Shown here in pieces: positions 54,319 through 63,739 of a stretch of 64,000 nucleotides of DNA (the stretch's first letter is position 1; the number at the start of each line of letters is the position of its first letter). The position numbers and the translations under genes were made by a program. Below the pieces are notes generated by a model that worked only from the letters and a program-made list of their open reading frames with translations, was not told where the DNA came from and made no database searches. Source of the stretch: Sporomusaceae bacterium FL31 (GTDB taxonomy: Bacteria; Bacillota; Negativicutes; DSM-1736; Dendrosporobacteraceae); NCBI GenBank assembly GCA_003990955.1, contig BIFV01000008.1:241066-305065 (forward strand). The letters are read 5' to 3'.

Positions 54319-55452
54319 CTAATTCACCTCAGACATGATGTCAATAACAACTTCAACCACACGCTTTATTTGATTTTCTGTTAGTGCAAGTCCGCTCGGT
54401 ATGTACAACCCACGCCGTGCAAGCCGCTCGGCTACAGGATAGCGTTCATCAGTAAATAGTCCCATTTTCAAAAATACTGGTTGTTCATGAATAGGCCAAA
54501 AAAAGCTCCTATTACCTATACCATTCTGTTGTAATTTCTTCATCATTTCAGTTCCATCAAAGGGGATCTCATTGTCAAGCACTAAACCGTACACCCAATA
54601 GATATTCTCTGCATACTCAGTTTGTGGCAATGGTAACTGCAATCCATTTACATGTGCCAGTAAGCTAGTATACTGCTTCCCCATTGATCTTTTTTTACTG
54701 ACAAATTTATTAATTCTTTCCATCTGTGCAACACCTAAAGCCGCTTGTAAATTAGTCATTCGGAAATTATACCCAAGCTCATCATGCACGTATCTCTTCT
54801 CAGGACGGAAAAATAAATTACGAGCTAGACGACAACGTTTAGCTAGTTCAGCATCATCAGTTAAAATCATTCCACCTTCACCAGTAGTTATATGCTTATT
54901 AGGATAAAAACTAAATGTGCTAATTTCACCGAAACTACCACACGGTCTGCCATAATAAGTTTGTCCATGCATCTCAGCAGCATCTTCAATAATTTTTAGT
55001 CCATATCTATCTGCCAATTGCAAAATTTTATCCATATCTACAGGTAATCCGTAAATATGTACTACCATAATCGCCTTGGTTTTAGAAGTAATTTTATCCT
55101 CAATTTTTTCTACATCCATATTCCAAGTTAAAGCATCTGAATCAACAAGTACTGGTTTAGCACCTACACGCACCACCGCTGCAGCGCAAGATATAATGGT
55201 GAAAGTAGGCATAATAACTTCGTCTCCTGGTTGTAAATTCAAGGCAATTACAGCTGCATCTAGTGCTACTGAACCATTCGCAACTGCAATTCCATATTTT
55301 CTCCCAGTAAAATTTGCCATTTCATCTTCGAAACGTTTTACAAATGGTCCTTCTGAAGAAATCCAGTTTGTGTCAATGCACTCACATAAGTATTTTTTTT
55401 CATTTCCATCTAATAATGGCTCATTGACTGGAACTGCATAACTCATTTTCAT
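54319..55452 (-). CDS. DegT/DnrJ/EryC1/StrS sugar aminotransferase, GDP-perosamine synthase-like
   Basis: PLP enzyme of 377 residues that aminates a 4-keto sugar nucleotide. VNEPLLDGNEKKYLCECIDTNWISS matches the N-terminus of RfbE/Per-type perosamine synthases; VANGSVALDAA, EDAAEMHG and PNKHITTGEGGMI (Lys near 186 as the PLP anchor) follow. The substrate GDP-4-keto-6-deoxymannose is made by gmd in this locus. A dTDP-sugar substrate cannot be excluded. The next gene downstream is a methyltransferase. Confidence 0.88.
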   Translation of the reverse strand: MKMSYAVPVNEPLLDGNEKKYLCECIDTNWISSEGPFVKRFEDEMANFTGRKYGIAVANGSVALDAAVIALNLQPGDEVIMPTFTIISCAAAVVRVGAKPVLVDSDALTWNMDVEKIEDKITSKTKAIMVVHIYGLPVDMDKILQLADRYGLKIIEDAAEMHGQTYYGRPCGSFGEISTFSFYPNKHITTGEGGMILTDDAELAKRCRLARNLFFRPEKRYVHDELGYNFRMTNLQAALGVAQMERINKFVSKKRSMGKQYTSLLAHVNGLQLPLPQTEYAENIYWVYGLVLDNEIPFDGTEMMKKLQQNGIGNRSFFWPIHEQPVFLKMGLFTDERYPVAERLARRGLYIPSGLALTENQIKRVVEVVIDIMSEVN

Positions 55453-55515
55453 CCTCCCTCAGAAATAAAATATCAATATTATCTTCCAAAATCATATAAA
55501 CCACCATAAAACTTT

Positions 55516-56508
55516 CTAGGTTCCCGATATCTTATTTCTATAATATGAGCAATACCATGTAATAAAATTATTTATGCCAAACTCAAGGGGCGAATTAGGT
55601 CTATATCCAGTGTCACGCATTAATGCACTCACGTCAGCGTATGTCGCCTCCATATCTCCTGGTTGCATCGGTAAATATTCTCTCACGGCCTTACGCCCTA
55701 AAGCTCTTTCTATTGCGCTAATAAAATCTTCTAAAACAACTGGTTGACTATTACCAATGTTATATACTCTCGATAATCCATCTACTAATTGCCTATCGTT
55801 CGGTAACAATCTACATACGCTAATAATCCCCTCAATAATATCATCAATATAAGTAAAATCTCTTTTCATCCTACCATGATTAAATATTTTTATCGTATTG
55901 CCTTGTAAAATATCTTTAACAAAAGAAAAATATGCCATATCGGGTCTTCCCCAAGGACCGTAAACAGTAAAGAATCTTAGTCCCGTACAAGGGATATTAT
56001 AAAGGTGACTATAGGAATGTGCCATAACTTCATTAGCTTTCTTTGTTGCCCCATAAAAGCTCACAGGATAATCTGCTTTATCATCTTCCGAAAATGGTAT
56101 TTTTGCATTAGATCCATATACAGAGCTAGATGAAGCATATACCAAATGTAACACTGGATGTTGGCGACAACATTCCAATATATTTAAAAATCCTATTAAA
56201 TTACTGTGAGCATAGCTATGTGGATTTTCAATGGAATACCGTACTCCTGCTTGGGCTGCTAAATGGATAACAATATCTGGGTTCGTATTCTTGAATACAT
56301 TTTTTAATCCACTAATATCAACAACATCAATCTTATTGAAAGTGTAATTTGAATATTCGTTCAAAATAGCATTGCGGTCTTCTTTAAGTTTTACATCATA
56401 GTAATTATTCAAATTGTCAATTCCTACTACACTATGTCCTAATTCTAACAGTCTATGGCTAAGATGAAAACCAATAAAACCAGCAGAACCCGTTACGATA
56501 TATCTCAA
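55516..56508 (-). CDS. UDP-glucuronate 4-epimerase-like protein
   Basis: Extended SDR of 330 residues. TGSAGFIGFHLSHRLLELG is the NAD loop; VVGIDNLNNYYDVKLKEDR is a mark of UDP-glucuronate 4-epimerases (CapI/LspL group). LAAQAGVRYSIENPHSY, YASSSSVYG and VSFYGATKKANEVMAH (Tyr/Lys) follow. It would make UDP-galacturonate from the product of ugd. It is followed by the aminotransferase gene 63 bp later. Confidence 0.9.
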   Translation of the reverse strand: MRYIVTGSAGFIGFHLSHRLLELGHSVVGIDNLNNYYDVKLKEDRNAILNEYSNYTFNKIDVVDISGLKNVFKNTNPDIVIHLAAQAGVRYSIENPHSYAHSNLIGFLNILECCRQHPVLHLVYASSSSVYGSNAKIPFSEDDKADYPVSFYGATKKANEVMAHSYSHLYNIPCTGLRFFTVYGPWGRPDMAYFSFVKDILQGNTIKIFNHGRMKRDFTYIDDIIEGIISVCRLLPNDRQLVDGLSRVYNIGNSQPVVLEDFISAIERALGRKAVREYLPMQPGDMEATYADVSALMRDTGYRPNSPLEFGINNFITWYCSYYRNKISGT

Positions 56509-56608
56509 AATAAAGCCTCCCTTACTCTAGATGCTGCCATCTATCAGCTTCACAAAAACTACTTGGATAAACTATATAACCATTTTCTTTATTAAGATTA
56601 ATTTCTGA

Positions 56609-57046
56609 TCATATTGCTCCTATAAAGCGAGTCTTATCTTTTTCGCCAGCATATGGGCCTTGCTTCACTTCAATCATCTCTATCTCTTCCAGAACCTCGA
56701 AACCATGACCACCACTTGCTAATAATATTATGTCTCCTGCTTCAAGAATATGGCTTTCCAAATACCTCTGTTCCTCATCATAAAAATCAACTCTCAGCAT
56801 TCCTTTACGGACAAATAGTACCTCTTGGGTAAAATGGACCTGCCTTGGCACAGGATTATGAATATGAGGTTCAATAATTTTACCGGTTTGGTGATGCATA
56901 TACGCCAGTTGTTGTGAAAAATCATCAGGCGTAAAAAAATGGATGCCTTCAATATCAAAGTTTTTCTTTATAATAATAGCTAATAAGTTATTGTTATGCA
57001 TAATATGTTTTACCATGTTTATAAAAATCCTCACTTTTACATCCAA
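56609..57046 (-). CDS. Cupin-fold protein
   Basis: Protein of up to 145 residues with one cupin core: IIEPHIHNPVPR (metal-type histidines near 85), QEVLFVRKGMLRVDFYD (about 95) and ILEAGDIILLASGGHGFEVL (about 118). Such proteins in glycan loci are often sugar-nucleotide isomerases or regulators (WxcM/FdtA-like). The start is uncertain: ATG at 57046 overlaps the upstream gene; ATGs at 57016 or 57001 are alternatives. Function not assigned. Confidence 0.65.
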   Translation of the reverse strand: MDVKVRIFINMVKHIMHNNNLLAIIIKKNFDIEGIHFFTPDDFSQQLAYMHHQTGKIIEPHIHNPVPRQVHFTQEVLFVRKGMLRVDFYDEEQRYLESHILEAGDIILLASGGHGFEVLEEIEMIEVKQGPYAGEKDKTRFIGAI

Positions 57047-57999
57047 TTATCTTTTAACAATTCATTCCTGAACTTCTGATCAGACATAATACGCCATGTA
57101 TAAGGAAATTGACACCAGTGATAATAATACTCAAAAGTCGCCTCATATTTTGTAGCAGTATCTTTCCTTATAACAATTCCTAGACACATTTTCAATGTCC
57201 AAATGCACATATGCAGGAATGCTTTAAAAAGATTTAAGGCCAATCCTATTATTCCCTTCCGTTCAATTACATAAATTCTATAAGGTATACCAACACCGTT
57301 ATTAATAAATCTTCTTTTTATATCCTGCTTAGTTGCATTTTTTTTTACAATTTGATAGTGCTCCATTAAAGCCTTTGAACTCCATCCAATAGGACATTTT
57401 GCCTCATGGAGTTTTCTACATAATCCCGTCTCTCCATCACCAATTAACCAATCGCCAATTTGGTCAGGATTAAACCCCCCAAGTCTATATAATATATCTT
57501 TTTTTATACTAAAATTACCACCATTAATAAAATACCCTGTTGGAAGAATCACACCTACATCATAATCAATCTTCCCCAGTAAGGGTTCATATTTAACAAC
57601 CCAATCTGGCGGTTCCTCATCCCATTTTATTACAATTTTACCTCCGACTGCACAGATATCAGAATTATAAGAAAAAACTCGCGATATTTCTAATAACCAG
57701 CATTCATCGTAAATTCCATCATCATCACAATAGGCAAGTATTTCATATTGTGCATACTCTGCCCCTTTGTGTCGTGCATATACTAAACCTTGCCGAGGCT
57801 CGAATATATAGCTAATTCTCAGCGGAGCATGTCGCTTTATATAGTCCGAAACGACACTTTTTGTATTGTCATTAGAGTTATTATCCACTACAATAATCTC
57901 AAAATCATTCGGTGGGTAATTTTGCTTTATGAGCGAATTTAAAGCTATATGTATATTATGCCCTCGATTATAGGTTGGAAGAATTATCGAAATTTTCAT
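57037..57999 (-). CDS. Family 2 glycosyltransferase
   Basis: GT-A transferase of 320 residues. ISIILPTYNRGHNIHIAL opens it, VVDNNSNDNTK binds the nucleotide, AYCDDDGIYD is the metal motif and INGGNFSIKKDIL with GDGETGLCRKL lies on the acceptor side. A C-terminal hydrophobic segment (about 240-275) may contact the membrane. The ATG at 57999 has AGGTGATA upstream and is preferred over 58023. Confidence 0.92.
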   Translation of the reverse strand: MKISIILPTYNRGHNIHIALNSLIKQNYPPNDFEIIVVDNNSNDNTKSVVSDYIKRHAPLRISYIFEPRQGLVYARHKGAEYAQYEILAYCDDDGIYDECWLLEISRVFSYNSDICAVGGKIVIKWDEEPPDWVVKYEPLLGKIDYDVGVILPTGYFINGGNFSIKKDILYRLGGFNPDQIGDWLIGDGETGLCRKLHEAKCPIGWSSKALMEHYQIVKKNATKQDIKRRFINNGVGIPYRIYVIERKGIIGLALNLFKAFLHMCIWTLKMCLGIVIRKDTATKYEATFEYYYHWCQFPYTWRIMSDQKFRNELLKDNWM

Positions 58000-58139
58000 A
58001 CTTATCACCTGCGTATCGAACAATATATAAAATCAGTCTACTTTTCTGCACGCTTTTGCTTCCTGGTAAAACATCAACCTTATTATGATTTTTAAAGTAA
58101 ATTCTTTGATTATATAATTTTTTACATACTAACACACTT

Positions 58140-59315
58140 TTACTGCTTTATATTTCTTCTATAATATTGAATTAATTGATCTATTTGGTTATTCCAATCA
58201 AGTTTTTCTTTAATTGAATTGCATGCATTATTCCCTATCATATCTAACTCTTCACTAGGAGCATTACATACTCTTGATATTAAACTGCAAAACTCATCAT
58301 CATTATTATAGTCAACTAAATATCCTGATACTTCATCATCGATAACTTCATCAAAACTTGCATTTTTTGTTGCTACAACAACTTTTTTTAAATACATTGA
58401 CTCAAGACAAGCATTAGGAAGATTGTCTATAATGGATGGTAGAACAATTGCTCTTGCATTTTTTACTATAGGCAGAAGTTGAGTATGCTGTAATGACTCG
58501 AATTTATGTATTCTCCTTTTGTAAAGATTTAGATCATCAAAATAATCAGGGAGACATCCTTTTCCCACAAATACAAATTCTATATCGTCGTTTTCTTTAA
58601 ACATTCTAGGCAAATTTTTCCATATAAAATCTACGCCTTTCATTCGGCAGATAGTACCAAAGAAAAGTAAATAGTCTTTCCCTGCGAGCTTTTTCCTATA
58701 TACGCCCTCATCCCATTCTAAATTTTGCGGAAATCGAAAGGGCGGTTGAATGACATCAATTTTTATTGGTTCATATTTTGAAACGATTGATGATAATAAG
58801 CCGCTTGGAGCATAAACTGCATTACTGTGTTTCATTTGAGTAATTTCTAACCATTCCGATAAGATATGATCTATACTACAACTAATTCCACATGCCGCAC
58901 GCCAAAATGGCTCAAAGCTAGAAATTCTTGTAACAACCGGAACTTTCTTAGACCTTGCAACAAACAGCCCCGGAAACTTGTAACTTGCCGCCTGCACTAT
59001 ATCAAATTTTTCTTTATAATGCTCCACTAAAAATCGCCGATATAAGAAATAGCTTTTTAAAATAAACTCGCTTACATTGCATATCCTATTACTAATAATT
59101 TTTCTCAGAAGCCAAGTGACTAATCTATTAGTATAAATCCGGTGTACTATAATACCATCGTGAATTATCATTTGATTAACATCTGAGTAAGTAAATATTT
59201 CAACATTGTGCCCCTGACATTTTAACGCCTTGCTTACACGATAAAGATAATTAGCTAATCCACCATCAAAATTTTTCTCTGATACATACTCAGGAGTTAA
59301 AAAGGCTATTCTCAT
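58140..59315 (-). CDS. Family 4 glycosyltransferase
   Basis: GT-B transferase of 391 residues. FLTPEYVSEKNFDGGLANYL is the N-terminal loop; LLFFGTICRMKGVDFIW and LESMYLKKVVVATKNASFDE form the donor site. It starts 4 bp inside the end of the upstream ATP-grasp gene (ATGA-type overlap), so the two are translated together. Sugar unknown. Confidence 0.9.
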   Translation of the reverse strand: MRIAFLTPEYVSEKNFDGGLANYLYRVSKALKCQGHNVEIFTYSDVNQMIIHDGIIVHRIYTNRLVTWLLRKIISNRICNVSEFILKSYFLYRRFLVEHYKEKFDIVQAASYKFPGLFVARSKKVPVVTRISSFEPFWRAACGISCSIDHILSEWLEITQMKHSNAVYAPSGLLSSIVSKYEPIKIDVIQPPFRFPQNLEWDEGVYRKKLAGKDYLLFFGTICRMKGVDFIWKNLPRMFKENDDIEFVFVGKGCLPDYFDDLNLYKRRIHKFESLQHTQLLPIVKNARAIVLPSIIDNLPNACLESMYLKKVVVATKNASFDEVIDDEVSGYLVDYNNDDEFCSLISRVCNAPSEELDMIGNNACNSIKEKLDWNNQIDQLIQYYRRNIKQ

Positions 59316-60376
59316 ATTTTATCTCCACTTTGAATTTGCATTACAAAGTCATCTATATGTGCATATTCAGGCCAAATATTGCCTTCATGCCAAACTAAAT
59401 CCTTATCCCAATATCCGGGGCAGTTGTAGACAGCAGTATTTACATAGCAATAACTAATTTCGTTTATTACTGGCTTCCCATCTGATGTTAATAGAAAATC
59501 ATAAGCCATGCTTTGAAAGCCTAACTTCTGAGATATACAATGTGCAATTAAAATAGCTTCTCGTGGTATTTTTTCTATATCATAGTCAATTAAGCCACTT
59601 CCAGAAGCACGAAAATCATTCGGCCTATTATACCGTATAAATCCAAAAGCACGGTTACCAATAACCGTTACTCTGATATCGTATTGATTATAAGGTAAAA
59701 ATTCCTGAAAATAAGCATAGTTTTTTTGGATTAAAAAATATCCAGGTATCGAGGGATAATCATCAAATATTATATATTTAACCGCTTGTACGATACGGCT
59801 TAAAAAGTTCCTACTAAAAACATCCCTAACTTTCAATTGGAACTTATGAGCAAACTCGTTTAATGTATAAGGGAAAAACCCTTCCAGAAAAATTTTATCA
59901 ATAATTATTTTCGCTTCTTTATACGAATCAAGCTTCAGAACATTTGCCGACCCAGCACCTACTGATAATTTAAAAACAATTGGATATGTACAATTTTCTA
60001 TAAAAATTAATGCTTCATCATAATTCCAAAAAACCCACGAAGGAATGTGGGGAGCATCAACCGCTTTAAATAGATAATGTTGAGACACTTTCTCATCGTA
60101 ATGCCAGCATGTATCCACATTTGGAAAAGTAGGTATACCTAACCTATTTATAGCTTGAAGAATTTTCGGTGCATACTGTTTATCTTCTGGAGAATGAAGC
60201 CAATGCCACATCGCCCCATCACATTGCTTAATCATATTCATAATATTTTGTTGTCTAAAATCTAATACTAAAACTTCGATCCCCTTCTGCTCTAGCCGCT
60301 CTAACCAACGTGGTGCAAAAGTATCAATATCATTATCATTAGCTGAATGTATTGCAATTTTTAAATTCTTACACAT
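59312..60376 (-). CDS. ATP-grasp domain protein
   Basis: A 354-residue protein with the RimK-like ATP-grasp fold: an N-terminal domain (1-105), then DAPHIPSWVFW (about 105), PIVFKLSVGAGSANVLKL (ATP-binding lysine and glycine loop, about 133), YFQEFLPYNQYDIRVTVIGNRAFGFIR (about 220) and the metal-binding KPVINEISYC (about 307). ATP-grasp enzymes link an acid to an amine or thiol. In a polysaccharide locus it may attach an amino acid or acyl group to a sugar, but the substrate cannot be inferred. It is paired with a GT4 gene. Confidence 0.8.
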   Translation of the reverse strand: MCKNLKIAIHSANDNDIDTFAPRWLERLEQKGIEVLVLDFRQQNIMNMIKQCDGAMWHWLHSPEDKQYAPKILQAINRLGIPTFPNVDTCWHYDEKVSQHYLFKAVDAPHIPSWVFWNYDEALIFIENCTYPIVFKLSVGAGSANVLKLDSYKEAKIIIDKIFLEGFFPYTLNEFAHKFQLKVRDVFSRNFLSRIVQAVKYIIFDDYPSIPGYFLIQKNYAYFQEFLPYNQYDIRVTVIGNRAFGFIRYNRPNDFRASGSGLIDYDIEKIPREAILIAHCISQKLGFQSMAYDFLLTSDGKPVINEISYCYVNTAVYNCPGYWDKDLVWHEGNIWPEYAHIDDFVMQIQSGDKI

Positions 60377-60537
60377 TTCATCCCTTCCTTATAATTACTT
60401 TAATTTAATTATACCTGAGGTGAAAGTTATATCTTTATATTATAGTATTAACTGTAAATTCATCTTTATCTGTTATAAAATAACATCGCATCTTATCCAT
60501 AACATAATTGCATAATTACAAGCTTACTAAAATTTGG

Positions 60538-61452
60538 CTAACTACAAAATAAATTTCTAATAAACTTTACTCTATCTGAAATTTTATGTTTTGATTTTAT
60601 AAGACTCCTCGCATTATTTCTAATACTTAAGTAATTCTGTGGTTGATCCTTATAGTTATTTATTCCACATAAAAAACTATCTTGGTTAAAACTAACTGAA
60701 TTACTATCATCAAAACCAAGTATAGTTAGGTCTTCACAAAACTGACCGACTAGTAACGCTCCTGAAGCTGCTATTTCAAAGTATTTCGGGGTTACTAAAT
60801 CATAAATAGGATTCGATGACCCTGCCGCAATAATTGCATCAAAAGTTGTTAGCCAATGAAAATATTCTTCATCAGATAATTGCTTATTCTCGACTCCAGA
60901 CAAGTCGTAATTTACTACACCAGCCTGCTCTCGACACCAATTCCTTATGTCATAAGCATCACTATTTTTAGCTCCAAAAATAACTACCTCACTATTTCTA
61001 ACGGAAATTTCATGGTGCGAAATATACTGATCAGGTATTGCCCACGGCATATGCACGAACTTACTTTTCATAAAGTTAGGAAAGTGTCGCCAAAAAGGCT
61101 TATTATATAGCGAAAATGCAAAAGAAATATCATTTTTTTCAACGTAACTTTGAAACCAATCTGTTTTATTATGAGGATCACTAACAAAAACTCCTACCAC
61201 ATGCCTTTGTTTTTTATCATAAACTATCTTAGGAGCAGCCCATCCAGGTTCCATCGATACAATATATTTTATTTTCCTCTTATGTAATTCATATTCTAAC
61301 TGAGACGATATGATAATAGGCCGGAATTCTTCGACTAATGCATTTACTAAATATGGAGTAAGTGCACTAACCCATCGATTATTAGTATGAAAATTCCAAT
61401 CTATAACCAGTCCAAACTCAGAGCTCTTCCACAGTTGATTAAATTTTATCAA
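60538..61452 (-). CDS. Glycosyltransferase-like protein (GT-B, CgeB-like C-terminus)
   Basis: Protein of 304 residues with a GT-B-like pattern. The C-terminal half has VIFGAKNSDAYDIRNW, then TPKYFEIAASGALLVGQ and ILGFDDSNSVSF, as in Glyco_trans_1_2/CgeB-type transferases. The N-terminal half (about 1-150) is unlike standard families. It is flanked by 115 bp and 160 bp of A+T-rich spacer with no clear feature. Sugar unknown. Confidence 0.65.
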   Translation of the reverse strand: MIKFNQLWKSSEFGLVIDWNFHTNNRWVSALTPYLVNALVEEFRPIIISSQLEYELHKRKIKYIVSMEPGWAAPKIVYDKKQRHVVGVFVSDPHNKTDWFQSYVEKNDISFAFSLYNKPFWRHFPNFMKSKFVHMPWAIPDQYISHHEISVRNSEVVIFGAKNSDAYDIRNWCREQAGVVNYDLSGVENKQLSDEEYFHWLTTFDAIIAAGSSNPIYDLVTPKYFEIAASGALLVGQFCEDLTILGFDDSNSVSFNQDSFLCGINNYKDQPQNYLSIRNNARSLIKSKHKISDRVKFIRNLFCS

Positions 61453-61567
61453 TATATATATCCTCCAATGTCTCGCTTACTTATAGTTATCATAATATGG
61501 AATCTAAAAAAATTCAGATTAAGCCCTGGGGGTTACGCTGTTTATCCAATCAAATATTTTTAGCATA

Positions 61568-62440
61568 CTAAATACAAATGTTTTCCTTGGAAATAATAAT
61601 ATTAGCACTGTATGAAAAGTTACCGCATAAAATTAAAAATTGGTTTTTGCTCTTGATTTCAGTTAGATTCTCTTCAGAGTATATAAAAAATTTATGCTTT
61701 TTCAATAAATCATAAAAATCCCAAGCAGTGACTCCATAATCCAAGTAATTAGCATGATTTACTTCTAACATAATTATTGGTTTAAACTTTTCAATACTTC
61801 TCCATGCCCCTTCAAAAAATGCTGGCTCATGACCATCCACATCGATCTTTATAAAATCAATCCTATTAACACCTAGTTTCTCTGCTATCTCATCCAATTT
61901 TTTAAGTACTATTTTTTCAGTTTTCAAAGGGCTACTATCGTCTACCCAATGCATTGTAGCGGAAGATTGACCAATAGATATTTCGCATTCATCGTTATTC
62001 TTAGATAGTCCAAAATCCATAATTGTACAATTTTTTATATTATTTGCCTTAATGTTAGCTTTTAGAATTTCTCTATAATGATGAGTTGGTTCAAAAGAAA
62101 TAACTTTTCCACTATCACCGGCTAATCTTGACAATAATACAGTATAATAACCAATATTTGCTCCTACATCTAAAACTACATCACCTTGTTTAATTAGTTT
62201 TTTTACTACATTAGTACTATGAGGTTCAAAAATGCCAGTTTCCTTTATACATTTATCGATATATCCTTCATCATTAAGCCAAAAATAATCCCCGTATTTA
62301 GTTTGGTATAAATTCCGTTTTTTCCCTTTATTAATTATTTTAGATTTTTCATTTTTTGTAGCTAAATTGCTAACCTTTCTAAGAATACGATTAAGAATAT
62401 TGCAGCCCATTTTACATAACATTCCTTTCGCCATTGTCAA
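61568..62440 (-). CDS. FkbM family methyltransferase
   Basis: SAM-dependent O-methyltransferase of up to 290 residues. GDVVLDVGANIGYYTVLL is motif I (about 89), SFEPTHHYREILKAN follows, and IDFIKIDVDGHEPAFFEGA (about 200) is the family's mark. In O-antigen loci such enzymes often methylate a sugar hydroxyl, in some systems the chain end. The start is uncertain: the frame begins at 62440, overlapping wzt by 29 bp, and ATGs at 62422 and 62410 are nearer to AAAGGA. Confidence 0.88.
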   Translation of the reverse strand: MTMAKGMLCKMGCNILNRILRKVSNLATKNEKSKIINKGKKRNLYQTKYGDYFWLNDEGYIDKCIKETGIFEPHSTNVVKKLIKQGDVVLDVGANIGYYTVLLSRLAGDSGKVISFEPTHHYREILKANIKANNIKNCTIMDFGLSKNNDECEISIGQSSATMHWVDDSSPLKTEKIVLKKLDEIAEKLGVNRIDFIKIDVDGHEPAFFEGAWRSIEKFKPIIMLEVNHANYLDYGVTAWDFYDLLKKHKFFIYSEENLTEIKSKNQFLILCGNFSYSANIIISKENICI

Positions 62441-63725
62441 CGTCTTTATCAGTTATCCACTTTAATATCGGAGCTATTTTACCACGAAATGTATCCCCTA
62501 CATATGCACGATTATACATTCCAGTTGCATGGACATTTAGTAAGATTTTTATGCCATTAGGTAAGCATGATCGAACATTATGAATCCCAGCCCGAATGTA
62601 CAATTGGTATGTTGTTGGTCCCAAGAAGTCTTTGGGGACCACTACCGTGGAAACATACTTCCCTGAAGTTACAATAGGAATGCCGTCGTTATCTTCATCG
62701 TGAAAACTTCTAAATATCATTTCACCTGTCGCATCACATAAATCGATAAAAACTCTTAACCCGGTCTCTTGCCTTAAGATTTCGTAGCCTATTTGAATTT
62801 CTAGTGTAGATCCACTTTTTACATTACCTACAACCATCTTTCCATCTTGAAATAAATTAACACTATTTAATCGAAAGCTAGGATCTATTGGTAAAGTAGA
62901 TATTATTTCAGAAAGATTTTCTGTTAGGTTTGTTATTAGATCCGTCTCTAAATGCTGATCAATTACGCTATATACATCACTATCAAGGAATATTTCCCCT
63001 TTCTTTAACAGAATACATCTGTGACATAACTGTCGGATTGCTTGCATATTATGACTAACAAATAATACTGTTCGCCCTTCTTTACCCACATCTTGCATTT
63101 TTCCTAAGCACTTCTTTTGAAAAGCAGCATCTCCTACTGCCAATACTTCATCAACAATAAGAATCTCAGGATCTAAATGCGCTGCCACCGAAAAAGCCAA
63201 CCTTACATACATCCCCGAGGAATACCTTTTAACAGGAGTATCAATAAACTTACTTATTTCAGCAAATTCAACTATTTCATTAAACTTTCGATCAATCTCT
63301 ACCTTGCGCATTCCAAGAATCGTACCATTTAGATAAACATTTTCTCTCCCTGTTAGTTCAGGATGAAAGCCTGTCCCCACTTCTAACAAACTAGCGATCC
63401 GTCCTTTAATTTTTATTAAACCGCTTGTAGGACCGGTAACACGTGATAATATTTTGAGTAATGTAGATTTTCCAGCACCATTATGACCAATAATGCCTAC
63501 TATATCCCCTTGCTTTATATCAAATGAAACGTTCTTTAAAGCCCAAAAAGATTTGTTACTATCTAATTGCGATGCATCCCATTTATCAACTTGTAGGTTA
63601 GGATCTTCTTTTCCATTAACGCGAGCCCACAAGCTTTGAATATCACGGTATAAAGTACCAGAGCCAATAGTACCCAGTTGATATTGTTTGGATAAACTTT
63701 CAACTTTTATAACTATATTTGACAT
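62412..63725 (-). CDS. wzt: O-antigen ABC transporter ATP-binding protein with C-terminal cargo domain
   Basis: ATPase of the Wzm/Wzt exporter that moves lipid-linked polysaccharide across the inner membrane. The 437-residue product is longer than a bare ATPase: residues 1-250 have GHNGAGKSTLLK (Walker A, about 83), YSSGMYVRLAFSVA (signature) and ILIVDEVLAVGD (Walker B). Residues about 290-437 form a beta-sandwich like the Wzt C-terminal carbohydrate-binding domain, which recognises the finished chain end. It lies 14 bp after the permease. Confidence 0.95.
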   Translation of the reverse strand: MSNIVIKVESLSKQYQLGTIGSGTLYRDIQSLWARVNGKEDPNLQVDKWDASQLDSNKSFWALKNVSFDIKQGDIVGIIGHNGAGKSTLLKILSRVTGPTSGLIKIKGRIASLLEVGTGFHPELTGRENVYLNGTILGMRKVEIDRKFNEIVEFAEISKFIDTPVKRYSSGMYVRLAFSVAAHLDPEILIVDEVLAVGDAAFQKKCLGKMQDVGKEGRTVLFVSHNMQAIRQLCHRCILLKKGEIFLDSDVYSVIDQHLETDLITNLTENLSEIISTLPIDPSFRLNSVNLFQDGKMVVGNVKSGSTLEIQIGYEILRQETGLRVFIDLCDATGEMIFRSFHDEDNDGIPIVTSGKYVSTVVVPKDFLGPTTYQLYIRAGIHNVRSCLPNGIKILLNVHATGMYNRAYVGDTFRGKIAPILKWITDKDVDNGERNVM

Positions 63726-63739
63726 AAAAACCTCACTTA

